Both the position numbers and the translations under genes were made by a program. The notes below the pieces were generated by a model. The model was not told the DNA's origin, searched no databases, and was given only the letters and a program-made list of their open reading frames with translations. Of a DNA stretch of 64,000 bases, positions 1-9,171 are shown in pieces. Location of the stretch: assembly GCF_028656935.1 (NCBI RefSeq), contig NZ_JAMDGZ010000032.1, positions 30,264-94,263 on the forward strand, written 5' to 3'. The stretch's first letter is position 1. Each line of letters starts with the position of its first letter. This DNA is from Pseudomonas rubra. Lineage in GTDB: Bacteria > Pseudomonadota > Gammaproteobacteria > Pseudomonadales > Pseudomonadaceae.

Positions 1-1
1 G

Positions 2-1864
2 CTCAAGGTCGGCGAGGCGCCACTGCGGGCAGCCCTGCTGCGCTGGTTTGCACGGGTCGATGCCGGGCGCAGCGGCGCCTTGCTCAACGTCGGCTGGGAA
101 AGCAGCGATGACCGCGCGCGCATGCACGATGGCAACGCTACGGTGCTGCGCGGCCTGCTCTGGATCAGCGCCGCGCTGGCCGACAGCGAACTGACCCGGG
201 CCATCGCCCGCCTGGCCCTGAGCGCCTACCGCAAGGTCCGCGGCATCGGCCCGCGCGCGCCGAAGGTCGGCAACGCAGCGGTGTTCGCCCTGTCGTCGAT
301 TCCCAGCCACGAGGCAGTCGGGCAACTGGCCCTGCTCAAGGTGCGGGTCAAGTTCGGGACCGCGCAGAAGGAAATCGAAAAAGCCTTCACCAGCGCCGCC
401 CAGGCCCTGCAATTGCCCCGCGACCAGATCGAAGAGCTCGGGGTGCCGACCTATGGCCTGGAGCAGGTTGGCCTGCGTCGGGAAAGCTTCGTTGACGGCG
501 CCTTTGTCGCCGAGCTCAAAGTCGATGGCAAGAGCGCTGCCCTGAGCTGGTTCCGCGCCGACGGTACGCCGCAAAAATCGGTGCCGGCCAAGGTCAAGGC
601 CGAGCACAAGGACGAACTCAAGGAGCTGCAAGGCGCGGTCAAGGATATTGGCGCCATGTTGCCAGCCCAGGCCGAGCGCCTGGACAGCCTGTTCCTGCTG
701 GAAAAGCACTGGCCGTACGATCAATGGCAGGAGCGCTACCTTGATCACCCGCTGATTGGCACCCTGGCGCGGCGGCTGATCTGGCTGATCAGCGAAGGCG
801 GCCAGCAGCACGCCGTGGTGTTCACCGAGAACAGCCTGCAAACCCTCGACGGCAAAACCGTGACACCGTCCAGCGAAGCCGAAGTCCGCCTCTGGCATCC
901 GATCGGCCGTGCCCTGGAAGAGGTCCTGGCCTGGCGCGAGCGTATTGAAGCGTTGCAGATCACCCAGCCGTTCAAGCAGGCCCACCGCGAGGTCTATCTG
1001 CTGACCGAAGCCGAGCGCAATACCGCCATCTACTCCAACCGCTTCGCCGCGCACATTCTGCGCCAGCATCAGTTCCACGCCCTGGCCGCCGCCCGCGGCT
1101 GGCGTAACAAACTGCGGCTGATGGTCGATGACAGCTACCCGCCGGCCACGCGTGATCTGCCGGCCTGGGGCCTGCGCGCCGAGTTCTGGATCGAAGGCAT
1201 GGGCGATGACTATGGCGTCGACACCAACGAAGCCGGCGCCTTCCTGCGCCTGAGCACCGACCAGGTGCGCTTCTATGCTATCGACGCCGCACAGCGTTAC
1301 TCCCATGCGGGCGGCGGCGGTTATGCCCCGGAGCACTGGCGTGACGGCGAAGATGCCACGCCCCTGGCCCTGGATCAGGTGCCAGCGCTGGTGCTCAGTG
1401 AAGTGATGCGCGATGTCGACCTGTTCGTCGGTGTCGCCTCGCTGGCCAACGACCCGCAATGGGCCGACGGCGGGCCGGATGGCCGTTACCGCGATTACTG
1501 GCACAAGCACTCGTTTGGCGAGCTGGGCGCCACCGCGCAAACGCGCAAGCAACTGCTGGAAAAACTGCTGCCGCGCATGACCCGCCTCAAGGACAAATGG
1601 ACCCTGCACGGGCGCTTCCTGGAAGTCACCGGCAAGCTGCGCAGCTACAAGATCCACCTGGGCTCAGGCAACATCCTCATGCTGCCCAACGATCAGTACC
1701 TGTGCATCGTCCCCGACGCCAAGGCGCGCCAACAGACCACACCGCAGTACCTGCCGTTCGAGGGCGATGGCCTGCTGTCGATCATCCTCTCCAAGGCCTT
1801 GTTGCTGATCGATGACGACAAGATCAGTGACCCGACCATTACTCGGCAGTTGGTGTTGAAGTGA
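2..1864 (+). CDS. DUF4132 domain-containing protein (5' end outside window)
   Basis: The reading frame is open from the window edge, so the true start lies upstream; about 620 residues are visible. The C-terminal part has the conserved layout of DUF4132 (the MolR/YehI type): a charged helical middle, a stretch around YSNRFAAHILRQHQF, a glycine-rich loop near RYSHAGGGGYAP, and the closing YKIHLGSGNILM block followed by DQYLCIV. The biochemical role of the family is not established. In E. coli a DUF4132 protein is encoded near a MoxR ATPase and a vWA protein, and related sets have been proposed as conflict systems. The stop overlaps an in-frame GTG of the next gene, and the likely ATG of that gene follows within 40 bases, so the two are probably co-transcribed. 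Family call is confident; function is unknown. Confidence 0.85.
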   Translation, partial: LKVGEAPLRAALLRWFARVDAGRSGALLNVGWESSDDRARMHDGNATVLRGLLWISAALADSELTRAIARLALSAYRKVRGIGPRAPKVGNAAVFALSSIPSHEAVGQLALLKVRVKFGTAQKEIEKAFTSAAQALQLPRDQIEELGVPTYGLEQVGLRRESFVDGAFVAELKVDGKSAALSWFRADGTPQKSVPAKVKAEHKDELKELQGAVKDIGAMLPAQAERLDSLFLLEKHWPYDQWQERYLDHPLIGTLARRLIWLISEGGQQHAVVFTENSLQTLDGKTVTPSSEAEVRLWHPIGRALEEVLAWRERIEALQITQPFKQAHREVYLLTEAERNTAIYSNRFAAHILRQHQFHALAAARGWRNKLRLMVDDSYPPATRDLPAWGLRAEFWIEGMGDDYGVDTNEAGAFLRLSTDQVRFYAIDAAQRYSHAGGGGYAPEHWRDGEDATPLALDQVPALVLSEVMRDVDLFVGVASLANDPQWADGGPDGRYRDYWHKHSFGELGATAQTRKQLLEKLLPRMTRLKDKWTLHGRFLEVTGKLRSYKIHLGSGNILMLPNDQYLCIVPDAKARQQTTPQYLPFEGDGLLSIILSKALLLIDDDKISDPTITRQLVLK

Positions 1865-1902
1865 CCGGCAGCTCAGCTCGGATGACCAAGGAAGGAATGC
1901 GA

Positions 1903-3270
1903 ATGACGTATACCCATTACGCGATGATCGAAGATATTCTGTTCGATGGACCTGATGCCATGGTCATCCTCGATTGCATCACTGCTTCTGCCGCCGCACA
2001 ACTGCGTACCCGCAAGTGGGCACAGACCCAGCCCGAAGATCAGTACCTTGAACAGACAATGCTGCTGTCTGTCCGCCTGAAAGACCTGATGTACGCCATG
2101 CGAACTGATCTGAAGCAAATCTACGATGCACCAAAGTCATGGATCAGCTTCGACCTGCAAGACAGCTATCCGCCTTTTAAGGAAGGTTCGATCGGCGCCA
2201 CGTTTTTCAGCCTTGGCGATCAGAACCAGGAAGCATCGCCCAGCTTCGCCATGGCCAATGTCCAACTTGCATCCCCACAGTTGCAACAACTGGCATTCCT
2301 CGGTGGCCTTTCGGTGCGCCAGACGCAAATTTTCGACACCCTCGAAGCCGCCGCTAGCCAAGCGGGTCAATCACGGTGGGTAGTGGCCTACGATGTTGGC
2401 CAGGGTAACGCCAATGCCCTGATCGACGATAACGGCCACCCCTGTCTGTTTTTTGACCTCGGCTGGCCGACCCGTCCGAACACCCGCACCCGACCATCGC
2501 CCCGGCCTGCATTGTTAGCCGCTGAAAGCTGTTGCCGCCGCCGATTTACTGCTCCCGTGGTGCTGTCTCATTGGGACTTCGATCACTGGGCCTATGCTGT
2601 AAGCAACATGAACTACAGCACCAAAAACAGGGCCGCAAATATAAGGTTCGACCCGAATGCAGTGAATCGGCCATGGATCATTCCGCGGCCACCCGCGCGC
2701 CTGAGAGGCAAAGGTCTGGGTCCAACGCATTTACGTTTCATTGCCCAATTACGCCAACGGTTGGTCTGGCCAAACAGGCTCCGGCGCGTCGCCTTCAGTG
2801 CTGGCGTCATCACCCGTACCGACCCAGCCAGGGACCCACATGATCGCAACAACCAAGGACTGGCTTGGTTCGTGATGCAAAACGCCTCCCACACACTGGC
2901 GACCCTACTGCCGGGCGACGTTGAATACAGCAAACTCCATTGGCCTACGTTTACGCCTGAACTGGTGTCGCTGGTGGCCAGTCACCATGGTGGATGGGCA
3001 GGAATGCCCCCGGCAGCGACAAAATGCACTCCCGCTCACCTGATACTGTCGGTCGGCTACGACAATGTTCATAGCCACCCCAGTGCGGCAGCCATTGGCA
3101 ACCATTGGATCATGGGCTGGCCCGACCCTCTTCTTACCAGCACTCGCCCGACATCCCCAGGCTCGCCACTGACCAATGGTTCGGTACTGATCCCTTTGGA
3201 CCCTTCAGCACCCAGGCCCACATTCAGTTGCCCGACACTGATTGCCAGCCAGCTGGTTCCAACCCAATAA
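1903..3270 (+). CDS. MBL-fold metallo-hydrolase (ComEC/Rec2 C-terminal type)
   Basis: This 455-aa protein has an unassigned N-terminal region of about 155 residues followed by a metallo-beta-lactamase-fold domain. Visible elements in order are YDVGQGN (about 163), SHWDFDH (about 222), PGDVE (about 337), SHHG (about 360) and GYDNVHSHPS (about 385), which follow the order seen in ComEC/Rec2-type hydrolase domains. The usual HxHxDH metal motif is HxDxDH here, with Asp in place of the second His. No membrane segments are visible, so this is not a full competence channel. I chose ATG 1903 because AAGGAAGG ends 7 bases upstream; a GTG at 1861 overlapping the previous stop is the alternative. Codon use looks less GC-biased than in the neighbours. 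It may be a nuclease or phosphodiesterase effector working with the DUF4132 protein, which is inference. Confidence 0.8.
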   Translation: MTYTHYAMIEDILFDGPDAMVILDCITASAAAQLRTRKWAQTQPEDQYLEQTMLLSVRLKDLMYAMRTDLKQIYDAPKSWISFDLQDSYPPFKEGSIGATFFSLGDQNQEASPSFAMANVQLASPQLQQLAFLGGLSVRQTQIFDTLEAAASQAGQSRWVVAYDVGQGNANALIDDNGHPCLFFDLGWPTRPNTRTRPSPRPALLAAESCCRRRFTAPVVLSHWDFDHWAYAVSNMNYSTKNRAANIRFDPNAVNRPWIIPRPPARLRGKGLGPTHLRFIAQLRQRLVWPNRLRRVAFSAGVITRTDPARDPHDRNNQGLAWFVMQNASHTLATLLPGDVEYSKLHWPTFTPELVSLVASHHGGWAGMPPAATKCTPAHLILSVGYDNVHSHPSAAAIGNHWIMGWPDPLLTSTRPTSPGSPLTNGSVLIPLDPSAPRPTFSCPTLIASQLVPTQ

Positions 3271-3295
3271 CGCTCCATCAGCAAAAGGACCGCCC

Positions 3296-3715
3296 ATGAT
3301 CGCCCAACTGCTGATCTGCGCCAGTGCCGCCATCGTCCTGCTGCTGGGGACCCTGCATCTGGTCTATACCTTCGCCAGCAACAAGTTCCAGCCGCGCGAC
3401 CCGGCGTTGGGCGAACAGATGCAAAAAGTCGCCCCGGTGATTTCCCGGCAAACCACGGTGTGGCGCGCCTGGGTGGGCTTTAACGCCAGCCATAGTCTGG
3501 GCGCCATGCTGTTTGGCCTGGTGTATGGCTACCTGGCCCTGGCCGCGCCCATGGCGTTGCTGCGTGACGGCTTTCTACTGGGCCTGGGCGTGCTGTTTCT
3601 GGCGAGCATGGCGGTTCTGGCCTGGCGTTACTGGTTCCGGATTCCACTGATCGGCATCAGTTTGTCGCTGCTGTTGTTTGTCACTGCGGTGGTGCTGCAG
3701 GCGTTGCCGCTATGA
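3296..3715 (+). CDS. Small integral membrane protein, four TM helices
   Basis: A 139-aa hydrophobic protein with about four membrane segments: residues 3-22, a second after the QTTVWRAW stretch, and two near the C terminus around LLGLGVLFLASMAVLAW and LIGISLSLLLFV. The pattern LLLGTLHLVYTF followed by NASHSLGAMLFG resembles small membrane proteins of the LIC_13387 type, but no function is known to me. Start ATG 3296 has AAAGGA upstream; the longer frame from 3242 has no ribosome site. The stop overlaps the start of the next gene (ATGA at 3712), so the two are translationally coupled. Confidence 0.75.
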   Translation: MIAQLLICASAAIVLLLGTLHLVYTFASNKFQPRDPALGEQMQKVAPVISRQTTVWRAWVGFNASHSLGAMLFGLVYGYLALAAPMALLRDGFLLGLGVLFLASMAVLAWRYWFRIPLIGISLSLLLFVTAVVLQALPL

Positions 3716-4137
3716 GGCTTTTGCTGCTGAGTCTGTTGCTGGTCGGCACGGTTTGCGTGGCCGATGATGAAGACTATCCGGACCCGCTGTACGGCTTTGT
3801 GGTTGGGCCTTACGCGCTGGTCGGCAAAGAACCGGACAACGGCGCCACTTATTCCGCTCGAGCCACCCTGCGTTATCTGGATGGCCAACTGGTGCTGGCA
3901 AAAACCATCGACGGCAAGACCCTGACCGCCATCGGCAAAGTCGAGGTCGCGACCATTGCCCAGGCCAAAGTACTGCGTTTTACCTGGCCCGGGCACCACT
4001 CGACCTGCCTGATCCACGGGGACCTGGACAACTACGCGCGGCTGACTTGCTACTGGCAGCGCGAAGGTGTCGAGCACAAGGAACCGGGTATGGAAAGCTA
4101 CTTCCCGACCGCCAGCTGGCCGGAGAATCGCCAATAG
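3712..4137 (+). CDS. Hypothetical exported protein
   Basis: A 141-aa protein starting with a clear hydrophobic signal sequence (LLLLSLLLVGTVCVA) and a probable cleavage site before DDEDYPDP, so it is probably periplasmic. The mature part has two cysteines, in STCLIH and LTCYWQ, that could form a disulfide. I recognise no family. The start overlaps the stop of the preceding membrane protein by 4 bases, suggesting a shared transcript and perhaps a shared envelope role. It ends directly against the 3' end of ampR on the other strand. Confidence 0.65.
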   Translation: MRLLLLSLLLVGTVCVADDEDYPDPLYGFVVGPYALVGKEPDNGATYSARATLRYLDGQLVLAKTIDGKTLTAIGKVEVATIAQAKVLRFTWPGHHSTCLIHGDLDNYARLTCYWQREGVEHKEPGMESYFPTASWPENRQ

Positions 4138-5046
4138 TCACCGGGCTGCAAGGCTGCCAGCCTTCGCGCTGCAGCCCGTAACCGCCTTCAGCAACCAGAC
4201 CTTGAACGCTGTCATCGCCGGGCTTTCGGCCTTCGATTGCAGGCGCGTCAGCCAGTAGCTGCCGGTGCTGATATTCAAGTCAAACGGCTGGCGAATGGCA
4301 TCGCTGGCCAACAATCGTTCAAACATCAGCGGCGGTGCCAGGGCGACGCCCGCGCCCTGCACGGCGGCTTCCATCATTCCCAAAGACGAATCGAAGACCA
4401 TGGTCCTCGAAGGCTGCAGCGCGCCCGGCAGCCCTGCGGCCTGGAACCATTCGGCCCACTCATCGCTGCGATAAGAGCGCAACAGGGTTTGCTGCAAAAG
4501 ATCGGCAGGTGTATGCAGTTGCCCGGCAATCGCTGGCACACACAACACCGACAACGGCGCCTCCAGCAGTGGCTGCGCATCGATGCCATGCCAGGCGCCG
4601 GTGCCAAAGCGGATAGCGTAATCCAGGCCTTCGGCAGCTATATCGACACGGTTGTTGTTGGTCGACAGGCGCAGGTCGATAAACGGGTGCAGGGCCTGAA
4701 ACTCGGGCAGGCGCGGCAACAGCCAGCCAACGGCAAAGGTGCCCACCGCGCCCACCGTCAGCACCTCGCGGTAATGGCCGCCGTCAAAGCAGTCGAGGGT
4801 GTGGGCGATGCGGTCGAAGCACTCGCGCAACACCGGCAGCAAAGTCTCGCCCTCGCTGGTAAGCATCAGCCCGCGCGGCAGGCGCTTGAACAGGGTGACT
4901 TTGAGCTGGGCCTCGAGGCTTTTGACCTGGTGGCTGACTGCCGCCTGGGTCACGCACAACTCGATGGCCGCGCGAGTAAAGCTCAGGTGCCGGGCCGAGG
5001 CCTCGAAGGCGCGCAGGGCGTTCAAGGGCAGGTGCGGTCGAATCAT
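4138..5046 (-). CDS. ampR: LysR-type regulator AmpR
   Basis: A 302-aa LysR-family regulator with an N-terminal winged helix (LPLNALRAFEASARHLSFTR) that looks very close to Pseudomonas AmpR, and a C-terminal effector-binding domain. In enterobacteria and P. aeruginosa, AmpR senses peptidoglycan fragments (anhydro-muropeptides versus UDP-MurNAc-pentapeptide) and controls ampC. The gene is divergent from ampC across 131 bases, the classic arrangement. I take the ATG at 5046 (MIRPHLPL), which matches the family N terminus; the upstream ATG at 5058 would add four residues. Confidence is high from both sequence and context. Confidence 0.93.
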   Translation of the reverse strand: MIRPHLPLNALRAFEASARHLSFTRAAIELCVTQAAVSHQVKSLEAQLKVTLFKRLPRGLMLTSEGETLLPVLRECFDRIAHTLDCFDGGHYREVLTVGAVGTFAVGWLLPRLPEFQALHPFIDLRLSTNNNRVDIAAEGLDYAIRFGTGAWHGIDAQPLLEAPLSVLCVPAIAGQLHTPADLLQQTLLRSYRSDEWAEWFQAAGLPGALQPSRTMVFDSSLGMMEAAVQGAGVALAPPLMFERLLASDAIRQPFDLNISTGSYWLTRLQSKAESPAMTAFKVWLLKAVTGCSAKAGSLAAR

Positions 5047-5067
5047 GCAGACTCCCAAATTTTTCTA

Positions 5068-5096
5068 ATGGCTGCTGCGAAATATCATCGTTTGTC
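5068..5096 (+). promoter_or_regulatory. Probable AmpR operator between ampR and ampC
   Basis: The stretch TGCTGCGAAATAT, followed by a short spacer and CGTTTGTC, resembles the LysR T-N11-A type AmpR site known upstream of ampC in other Gram-negatives (TGCTGC-AAAT-T, then CGTTTGTC). It lies between the divergent ampR and ampC starts, closer to ampR, where an autoregulating LysR protein is expected to bind. This is a motif match by eye, not tested. Confidence 0.65.
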
Positions 5097-5177
5097 GTGC
5101 CTGGGCAAAACGCCTAAATTGGCGCTCCCTGCTGCAGCCAGGCCCACAACAGTCCACTTATGGAAAGGTTGCCGATC

Positions 5178-6332
5178 ATGCACCAAAAAACCAACCTCAA
5201 GCCAGGGATTCTGGCCGCCTTCACCCTTAGCCTGGCCTCCGGCTACAGCTTCGCCCAGGCGCCGCTTGAATCAACAGTGAGCGCTGCCATCCGCCCGCTG
5301 ATGCAACAACAGGCGATCCCCGGCATGGCCGTGGCCATCAGCGTTGACGGCCAGCAGCACTACTTTAACTACGGGGTAGCGTCGAAACAGAGCGGCCAGG
5401 CGGTGAACGCCGACACCCTGTTCGAAATCGGCTCGGTGAGCAAGACCTTCACCGCAACCCTCGCAGGCTTTGCCCAGGCCAACGGCAAGCTGAGCCTGGG
5501 CGATGCGGCCAGCAAGCACTGGCCCGCGCTCAAGGGCACGGCGTTTGATGGTATTACCCTGCTCAACCTTGGCACCTACAGCGCCGGCGGCCTCCCCTTG
5601 CAGTTCCCGAATGAGGTCAAGGGTGAAGCCGACCTGCCCGGCTACTACACGCACTGGAAAGCCGACTACGCGCCAGGCACCCGCCGGTTGTACTCCAACC
5701 CCAGCTTGGGCCTGTTCGGCTACCTTGCGGCAAAAAGCCTGGATCAACCCTTTGCCCCTCTGATGGAAAAGCAGCTGCTGGCGCAAATGGGCCTGCAGCA
5801 CAGCTACCTGCAGGTGCCTGCCACGCAGATGGGCAATTACGCCCAGGGTTACAACAAGCAGGATCAACCGGTGCGCGTCAGCCCCGGGCCGCTGGACGCC
5901 GAAGCCTACGGCTTGAAAGTGACGGCCATGGACCTGTTGCACTACCTGGACCTGAACATGCAGCCGCACAGCCTGAGCAAGCCCTTGCAACAGGCCATCG
6001 CCACCACCCAGACCGGCTACTACCAGGTGGGCGAAATGACCCAGGGCCTGGGTTGGGAGCAGTATGCCTACCCGGTCAGCCTGGAACAGTTGCAGGCCGG
6101 CAATGCTCCAACGATGGTGCTGGAGCCGCAACCTGTGACGTGGCTTAAACCGGCGCGGCCGCTGCCGGCCAACACCCTGCTGAACAAGACCGGTTCGACT
6201 GAAGGGTTTGGTGCCTATGTCGCGTTCGTGCCGTCAAAACGCATTGCCATTGTCTTGTTGGCGAACAAGAACTACCCGATTGCCGAGCGGGTGAAGGTGG
6301 CGCATCAGATCCTGACGGTTTTGGATCAGTAA
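5178..6332 (+). CDS. ampC: Class C beta-lactamase AmpC
   Basis: A 384-aa periplasmic serine beta-lactamase that hydrolyses penicillins and cephalosporins. A signal peptide is visible (FTLSLASGYSFAQA). All three class C motifs are present: S86-V-S-K89 with the nucleophilic serine, Y172-S-N174, and K337-T-G339. Length is typical for the family. The start is ATG 5178, giving a standard signal peptide, with GGAAAGG upstream; the ATG at 5160 would add six residues. The divergent ampR implies inducible expression. A REP pair follows the stop and separates it from the convergent GST gene. Confidence 0.95.
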   Translation: MHQKTNLKPGILAAFTLSLASGYSFAQAPLESTVSAAIRPLMQQQAIPGMAVAISVDGQQHYFNYGVASKQSGQAVNADTLFEIGSVSKTFTATLAGFAQANGKLSLGDAASKHWPALKGTAFDGITLLNLGTYSAGGLPLQFPNEVKGEADLPGYYTHWKADYAPGTRRLYSNPSLGLFGYLAAKSLDQPFAPLMEKQLLAQMGLQHSYLQVPATQMGNYAQGYNKQDQPVRVSPGPLDAEAYGLKVTAMDLLHYLDLNMQPHSLSKPLQQAIATTQTGYYQVGEMTQGLGWEQYAYPVSLEQLQAGNAPTMVLEPQPVTWLKPARPLPANTLLNKTGSTEGFGAYVAFVPSKRIAIVLLANKNYPIAERVKVAHQILTVLDQ

Positions 6333-6400
6333 GATCGCGGGGCAAGCCCGCTCCCACAGGGGTGGTGGAAATCCAGTGGGAGCGGGCTTACCCCGCGATG
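6333..6400. repeat. REP element pair (GCGGGGCAAGCCCGC type)
   Basis: Two inverted copies of the Pseudomonas REP palindrome: ATCGCGGGGCAAGCCCGCTC at about 6334 and its mirror copy, with one change (TTACCCC), at 6376-6399. It sits between the convergent ends of ampC and the GST gene and could act as a bidirectional terminator or mRNA stabiliser. Confidence 0.9.
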
Positions 6401-6405
6401 AGACC

Positions 6406-7029
6406 TCACGGCAATCCATTGCGCCCATGCAAACGATAGCCCTCGCGCTCGCTCAAACGATCGTAGTACGCCTCGACCGCCGGCAACGCCGGGCGCTCAA
6501 GCGGGGTCTGCAACCAGCGGTTGACCGACAGGCCGATGGGAATGTCGGCCAGGGAGAAGTCCGCGCCACTCACAAAGGCCCCGGTACGCTCCAGTTGCCG
6601 CTCAAGAATGGTCATGTTCCTCGCCCAGTTGCGGCACCCCGCCGCCAGCGCGTCAAGGTCCTGGTGGGTCGGCGCCTTGCGCACCAGCGAAACAAAAGCG
6701 TAGCTCCACGCACCGTTGAGGTCGGTGGCCTGCCAATCCATCCATTGATCGACCCGCGCCCGCACCTTGGGCTCGGCCGGGTACAGGTGCTGGCCGCAGT
6801 ACTGCGAAGCCAGGTAGCGGATGATGCTGTTGGATTCCCACAACACAAAATCGCCGTCTTCAATCACCGGCACCATGGCGTTGGGATTCAGCGCCAGAAA
6901 CGCCTCATCCGCAGTCGAGCGAAAACCCGAGCCCCAGTCCTCGCGCTCGAACGGCAGTTGCAGTTCGGCACAGGTCCACAGCACCTTGCGCACGTTGATC
7001 GATGAAGCCTTGCCCAGTATCCGCAGCAT
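6406..7029 (-). CDS. Glutathione S-transferase family protein
   Basis: A 207-aa protein with an N-terminal thioredoxin-fold GST domain ([14 protein letters not shown], then [14 protein letters not shown] with the cis-proline, then [11 protein letters not shown] with the glutathione-binding ES pair) and an all-alpha C-terminal domain containing GADFSLADI. It is likely cytosolic and conjugates or reduces electrophiles with glutathione; the substrate is unknown. It lies 3 bases downstream of the LuxR-family gene on the same strand, so they are probably co-transcribed. I chose ATG 7029 with AGGAG 7 bases upstream; a GTG at 7032 is also in frame. Confidence 0.88.
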   Translation of the reverse strand: MLRILGKASSINVRKVLWTCAELQLPFEREDWGSGFRSTADEAFLALNPNAMVPVIEDGDFVLWESNSIIRYLASQYCGQHLYPAEPKVRARVDQWMDWQATDLNGAWSYAFVSLVRKAPTHQDLDALAAGCRNWARNMTILERQLERTGAFVSGADFSLADIPIGLSVNRWLQTPLERPALPAVEAYYDRLSEREGYRLHGRNGLP

Positions 7030-7032
7030 CAC

Positions 7033-7824
7033 TCACTCCTGTTGGTCGTGTTGTCCCAGGTGTTGCAAAAACAGGCTGAACAGCTCCGATTGGGACGAAA
7101 CCCCAAGCTTGCTGTACAGGTTGCGCCGGTGCACCTTGACCGTCTCCTGGGAAATGTCCAGGCGCTTGGCGATGGCCTTGCTGGAGTTGCCGCGCAGCAC
7201 CAGGCGGGCGGTTTCCAGCTCGCGGGCCGACAGGGTGTCGCTGCCAAAATGCTCCAGGGCACGCTCCACCGGTGTCGAATGTTCTGTGACCTGCTGTGGA
7301 TGCTGCTGGTGCCAGTGCTGGCGCATCAACGCCAGCAGCCACGGTGCCAGCAGGGTCAGCTGGCCGATGGTCGCACTCTGGTAACGCTGGTTGGCGCCCA
7401 GGGAGATGGCCAAGACCTTGCCCGCCTCAAGGTTGAGGATCAACTGCAGCTCATCCTCGCCGACCAGGGCGCGAAAGTAGTTGTTGAAGTAGTCGCTCTT
7501 GCGAAACTCGTCCGGTGCCACCTCTTCCATGCGGTACACGCCATCGGCCAGGCCATCGCGCATGGCCTGGATAAACGGGTCGAGCAGGTACAGGCCACCC
7601 AGGTACATCGGCGCGGCTGCAGGCGCATCGCGAAAACCGCGGTCGAACTCCTCCAGCACCGTCGGCGCGTCGTCGCGCTCGACCAGCAGGGCCAGGGCCG
7701 TGTCGCAGGGCACCAGTTGTTCGAGCAACACGATCAGTTGATGCCAGAACCCCGGCTTGCCCAACTGCTCGATGGCCCGGGCCAGGGCATGGTGATGGGC
7801 GACGGCTTCGAATAGCAGGTTCAC
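7033..7824 (-). CDS. LuxR-family transcriptional regulator
   Basis: A 263-aa regulator. The C-terminal 65 residues form a LuxR/NarL helix-turn-helix (LSARELETARLVLRGNSSKA, then ISQETVKVHRRNLYSKLG). The first 190 residues are an unassigned sensory region that lacks the aspartate-pocket signature of a response-regulator receiver and does not obviously match an autoinducer domain. It forms an apparent operon with the GST gene and is divergent from the P1 peptidase gene, so one or both could be its targets. This is a solo regulator; its ligand is unknown. Confidence 0.85.
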   Translation of the reverse strand: MNLLFEAVAHHHALARAIEQLGKPGFWHQLIVLLEQLVPCDTALALLVERDDAPTVLEEFDRGFRDAPAAAPMYLGGLYLLDPFIQAMRDGLADGVYRMEEVAPDEFRKSDYFNNYFRALVGEDELQLILNLEAGKVLAISLGANQRYQSATIGQLTLLAPWLLALMRQHWHQQHPQQVTEHSTPVERALEHFGSDTLSARELETARLVLRGNSSKAIAKRLDISQETVKVHRRNLYSKLGVSSQSELFSLFLQHLGQHDQQE

Positions 7825-7990
7825 CGGTAACTCCTAGGGGGTAACGATTGGGGGGAATCGCCAGCGGCAGGCCGAGTTTCTAGACTCTGTTCACCGGCAC
7901 GCAGTATTGCGGTTGCTCGAACACTTGTCATGCTGTGCGAGCAACGGCCATCGCGGACCCTTCAAAACCTTAAGCAGGAGTTGTGAATCA

Positions 7991-9085
7991 ATGCGTGTAC
8001 GTGATCTGGGCATTCGTATCGGCACCGGCACCCCTGGCGCGTTCAACGCCATCACCGATGTACCAGGGGTGCGCGTCGGCCATCACACCGTACAGCGCGG
8101 CAGCGGTGAAAACGCGGTCAATACCGGCGTCACGGTGATCGAGCCGCGGGCCCAGGCCGCCAGCTTGCAGCCGTGTTTTGCCGGCGTGCACGTGCTCAAT
8201 GGCAATGGCGATGCCACCGGCCTTGAGTGGATTCGCGAAGCCGGCCTGCTGACTACGCCGATTGCCTATACCAACACCCACAGCGTCGGCGTGGTTCGCG
8301 ATGCGCTGGTAGCGGCCGAGCGCGAGTTGGGCAAGGCCCGTACCTACTGGTGCATGCCCACGGTGCTGGAAACCTACGACGGTGTGCTCAACGATATCTG
8401 GGGCCAGCACGTCACTGCCGAGCATGTCCATGCAGCGCTTGCCGCAACGCAGTCGGGACCGGTGGCCGAAGGCTGCGTCGGTGGCGGCACCGGGATGATC
8501 TGCCATGAATTCAAGGGCGGTATCGGGACTTCTTCGCGGGTACTGCACAGCGATGCCGGTGGCTGGACCGTTGGCGTGCTGGTACAGGCCAACTATGGCG
8601 TGCGCGGCGCCCTGCGCGTGGCCGGCTACCCCGTCGGCCAGGTGCTGGGCGAGGTGCATTCGCCGTTCAGCGCTGCGCGCAATGTCGGCGAGCCGGGCAT
8701 GGGTTCGATCGTCATCACCCTGGCCACCGACGCGCCGCTGCTACCCCACCAGTGCACGCGCCTGGCGCAACGGGCCAGCGTCGGCCTGGCGCGGGTCGGC
8801 GGTGGCACCGAAGACTCCAGCGGCGACATCTTCATCGCCTTCTCCACCGGCAACGCGCGGCCTGCAGCCAACTTCGGCCATCCCGGGGTGCCGACCAGCA
8901 CGGTACAGATGGTCAATAACGACCATATCTCGGCGCTGTTCAGCGCTGCGGCCGACGCGGTGGAGGAAGCCATCGTCAATGCCCTGCTGGCCGCCACCGA
9001 CCTTGAGGCCCATGGCAGCAAGGTCCTGGCGCTCACGCCCGAGCGCTTGCGTGAAGCCCTGCAGGCGGTCGGCTGGAAGGCCTGA
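7991..9085 (+). CDS. P1 family peptidase (DmpA/BapA-like aminopeptidase)
   Basis: A 364-aa N-terminal-nucleophile hydrolase of MEROPS family P1 (L-aminopeptidase D-esterase DmpA, beta-peptidyl aminopeptidase BapA). Family members cleave themselves before a serine, which becomes the nucleophile of the beta chain. Here the site is in EPGMGSIVITL, between G238 and S239. Other conserved parts are ITDVPGVRVGHHT near the N terminus and a glycine-rich loop around EGCVGGGTGM. No signal peptide is visible, so it is probably cytosolic. Start ATG 7991 is preceded by GCAGGAG. The gene is divergent from the LuxR regulator. Whether the natural substrate is a D-amino-acid or a beta-peptide cannot be told from sequence. 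Confidence 0.88.
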   Translation: MRVRDLGIRIGTGTPGAFNAITDVPGVRVGHHTVQRGSGENAVNTGVTVIEPRAQAASLQPCFAGVHVLNGNGDATGLEWIREAGLLTTPIAYTNTHSVGVVRDALVAAERELGKARTYWCMPTVLETYDGVLNDIWGQHVTAEHVHAALAATQSGPVAEGCVGGGTGMICHEFKGGIGTSSRVLHSDAGGWTVGVLVQANYGVRGALRVAGYPVGQVLGEVHSPFSAARNVGEPGMGSIVITLATDAPLLPHQCTRLAQRASVGLARVGGGTEDSSGDIFIAFSTGNARPAANFGHPGVPTSTVQMVNNDHISALFSAAADAVEEAIVNALLAATDLEAHGSKVLALTPERLREALQAVGWKA

Positions 9086-9171
9086 CAGCGAAAGGCACTC
9101 GTTGCTGCGACAATTTGCCGGTATGGTGGTGTTCTGAAGATGGACGTTTACCCGCTCACAGGAAACCCAGA

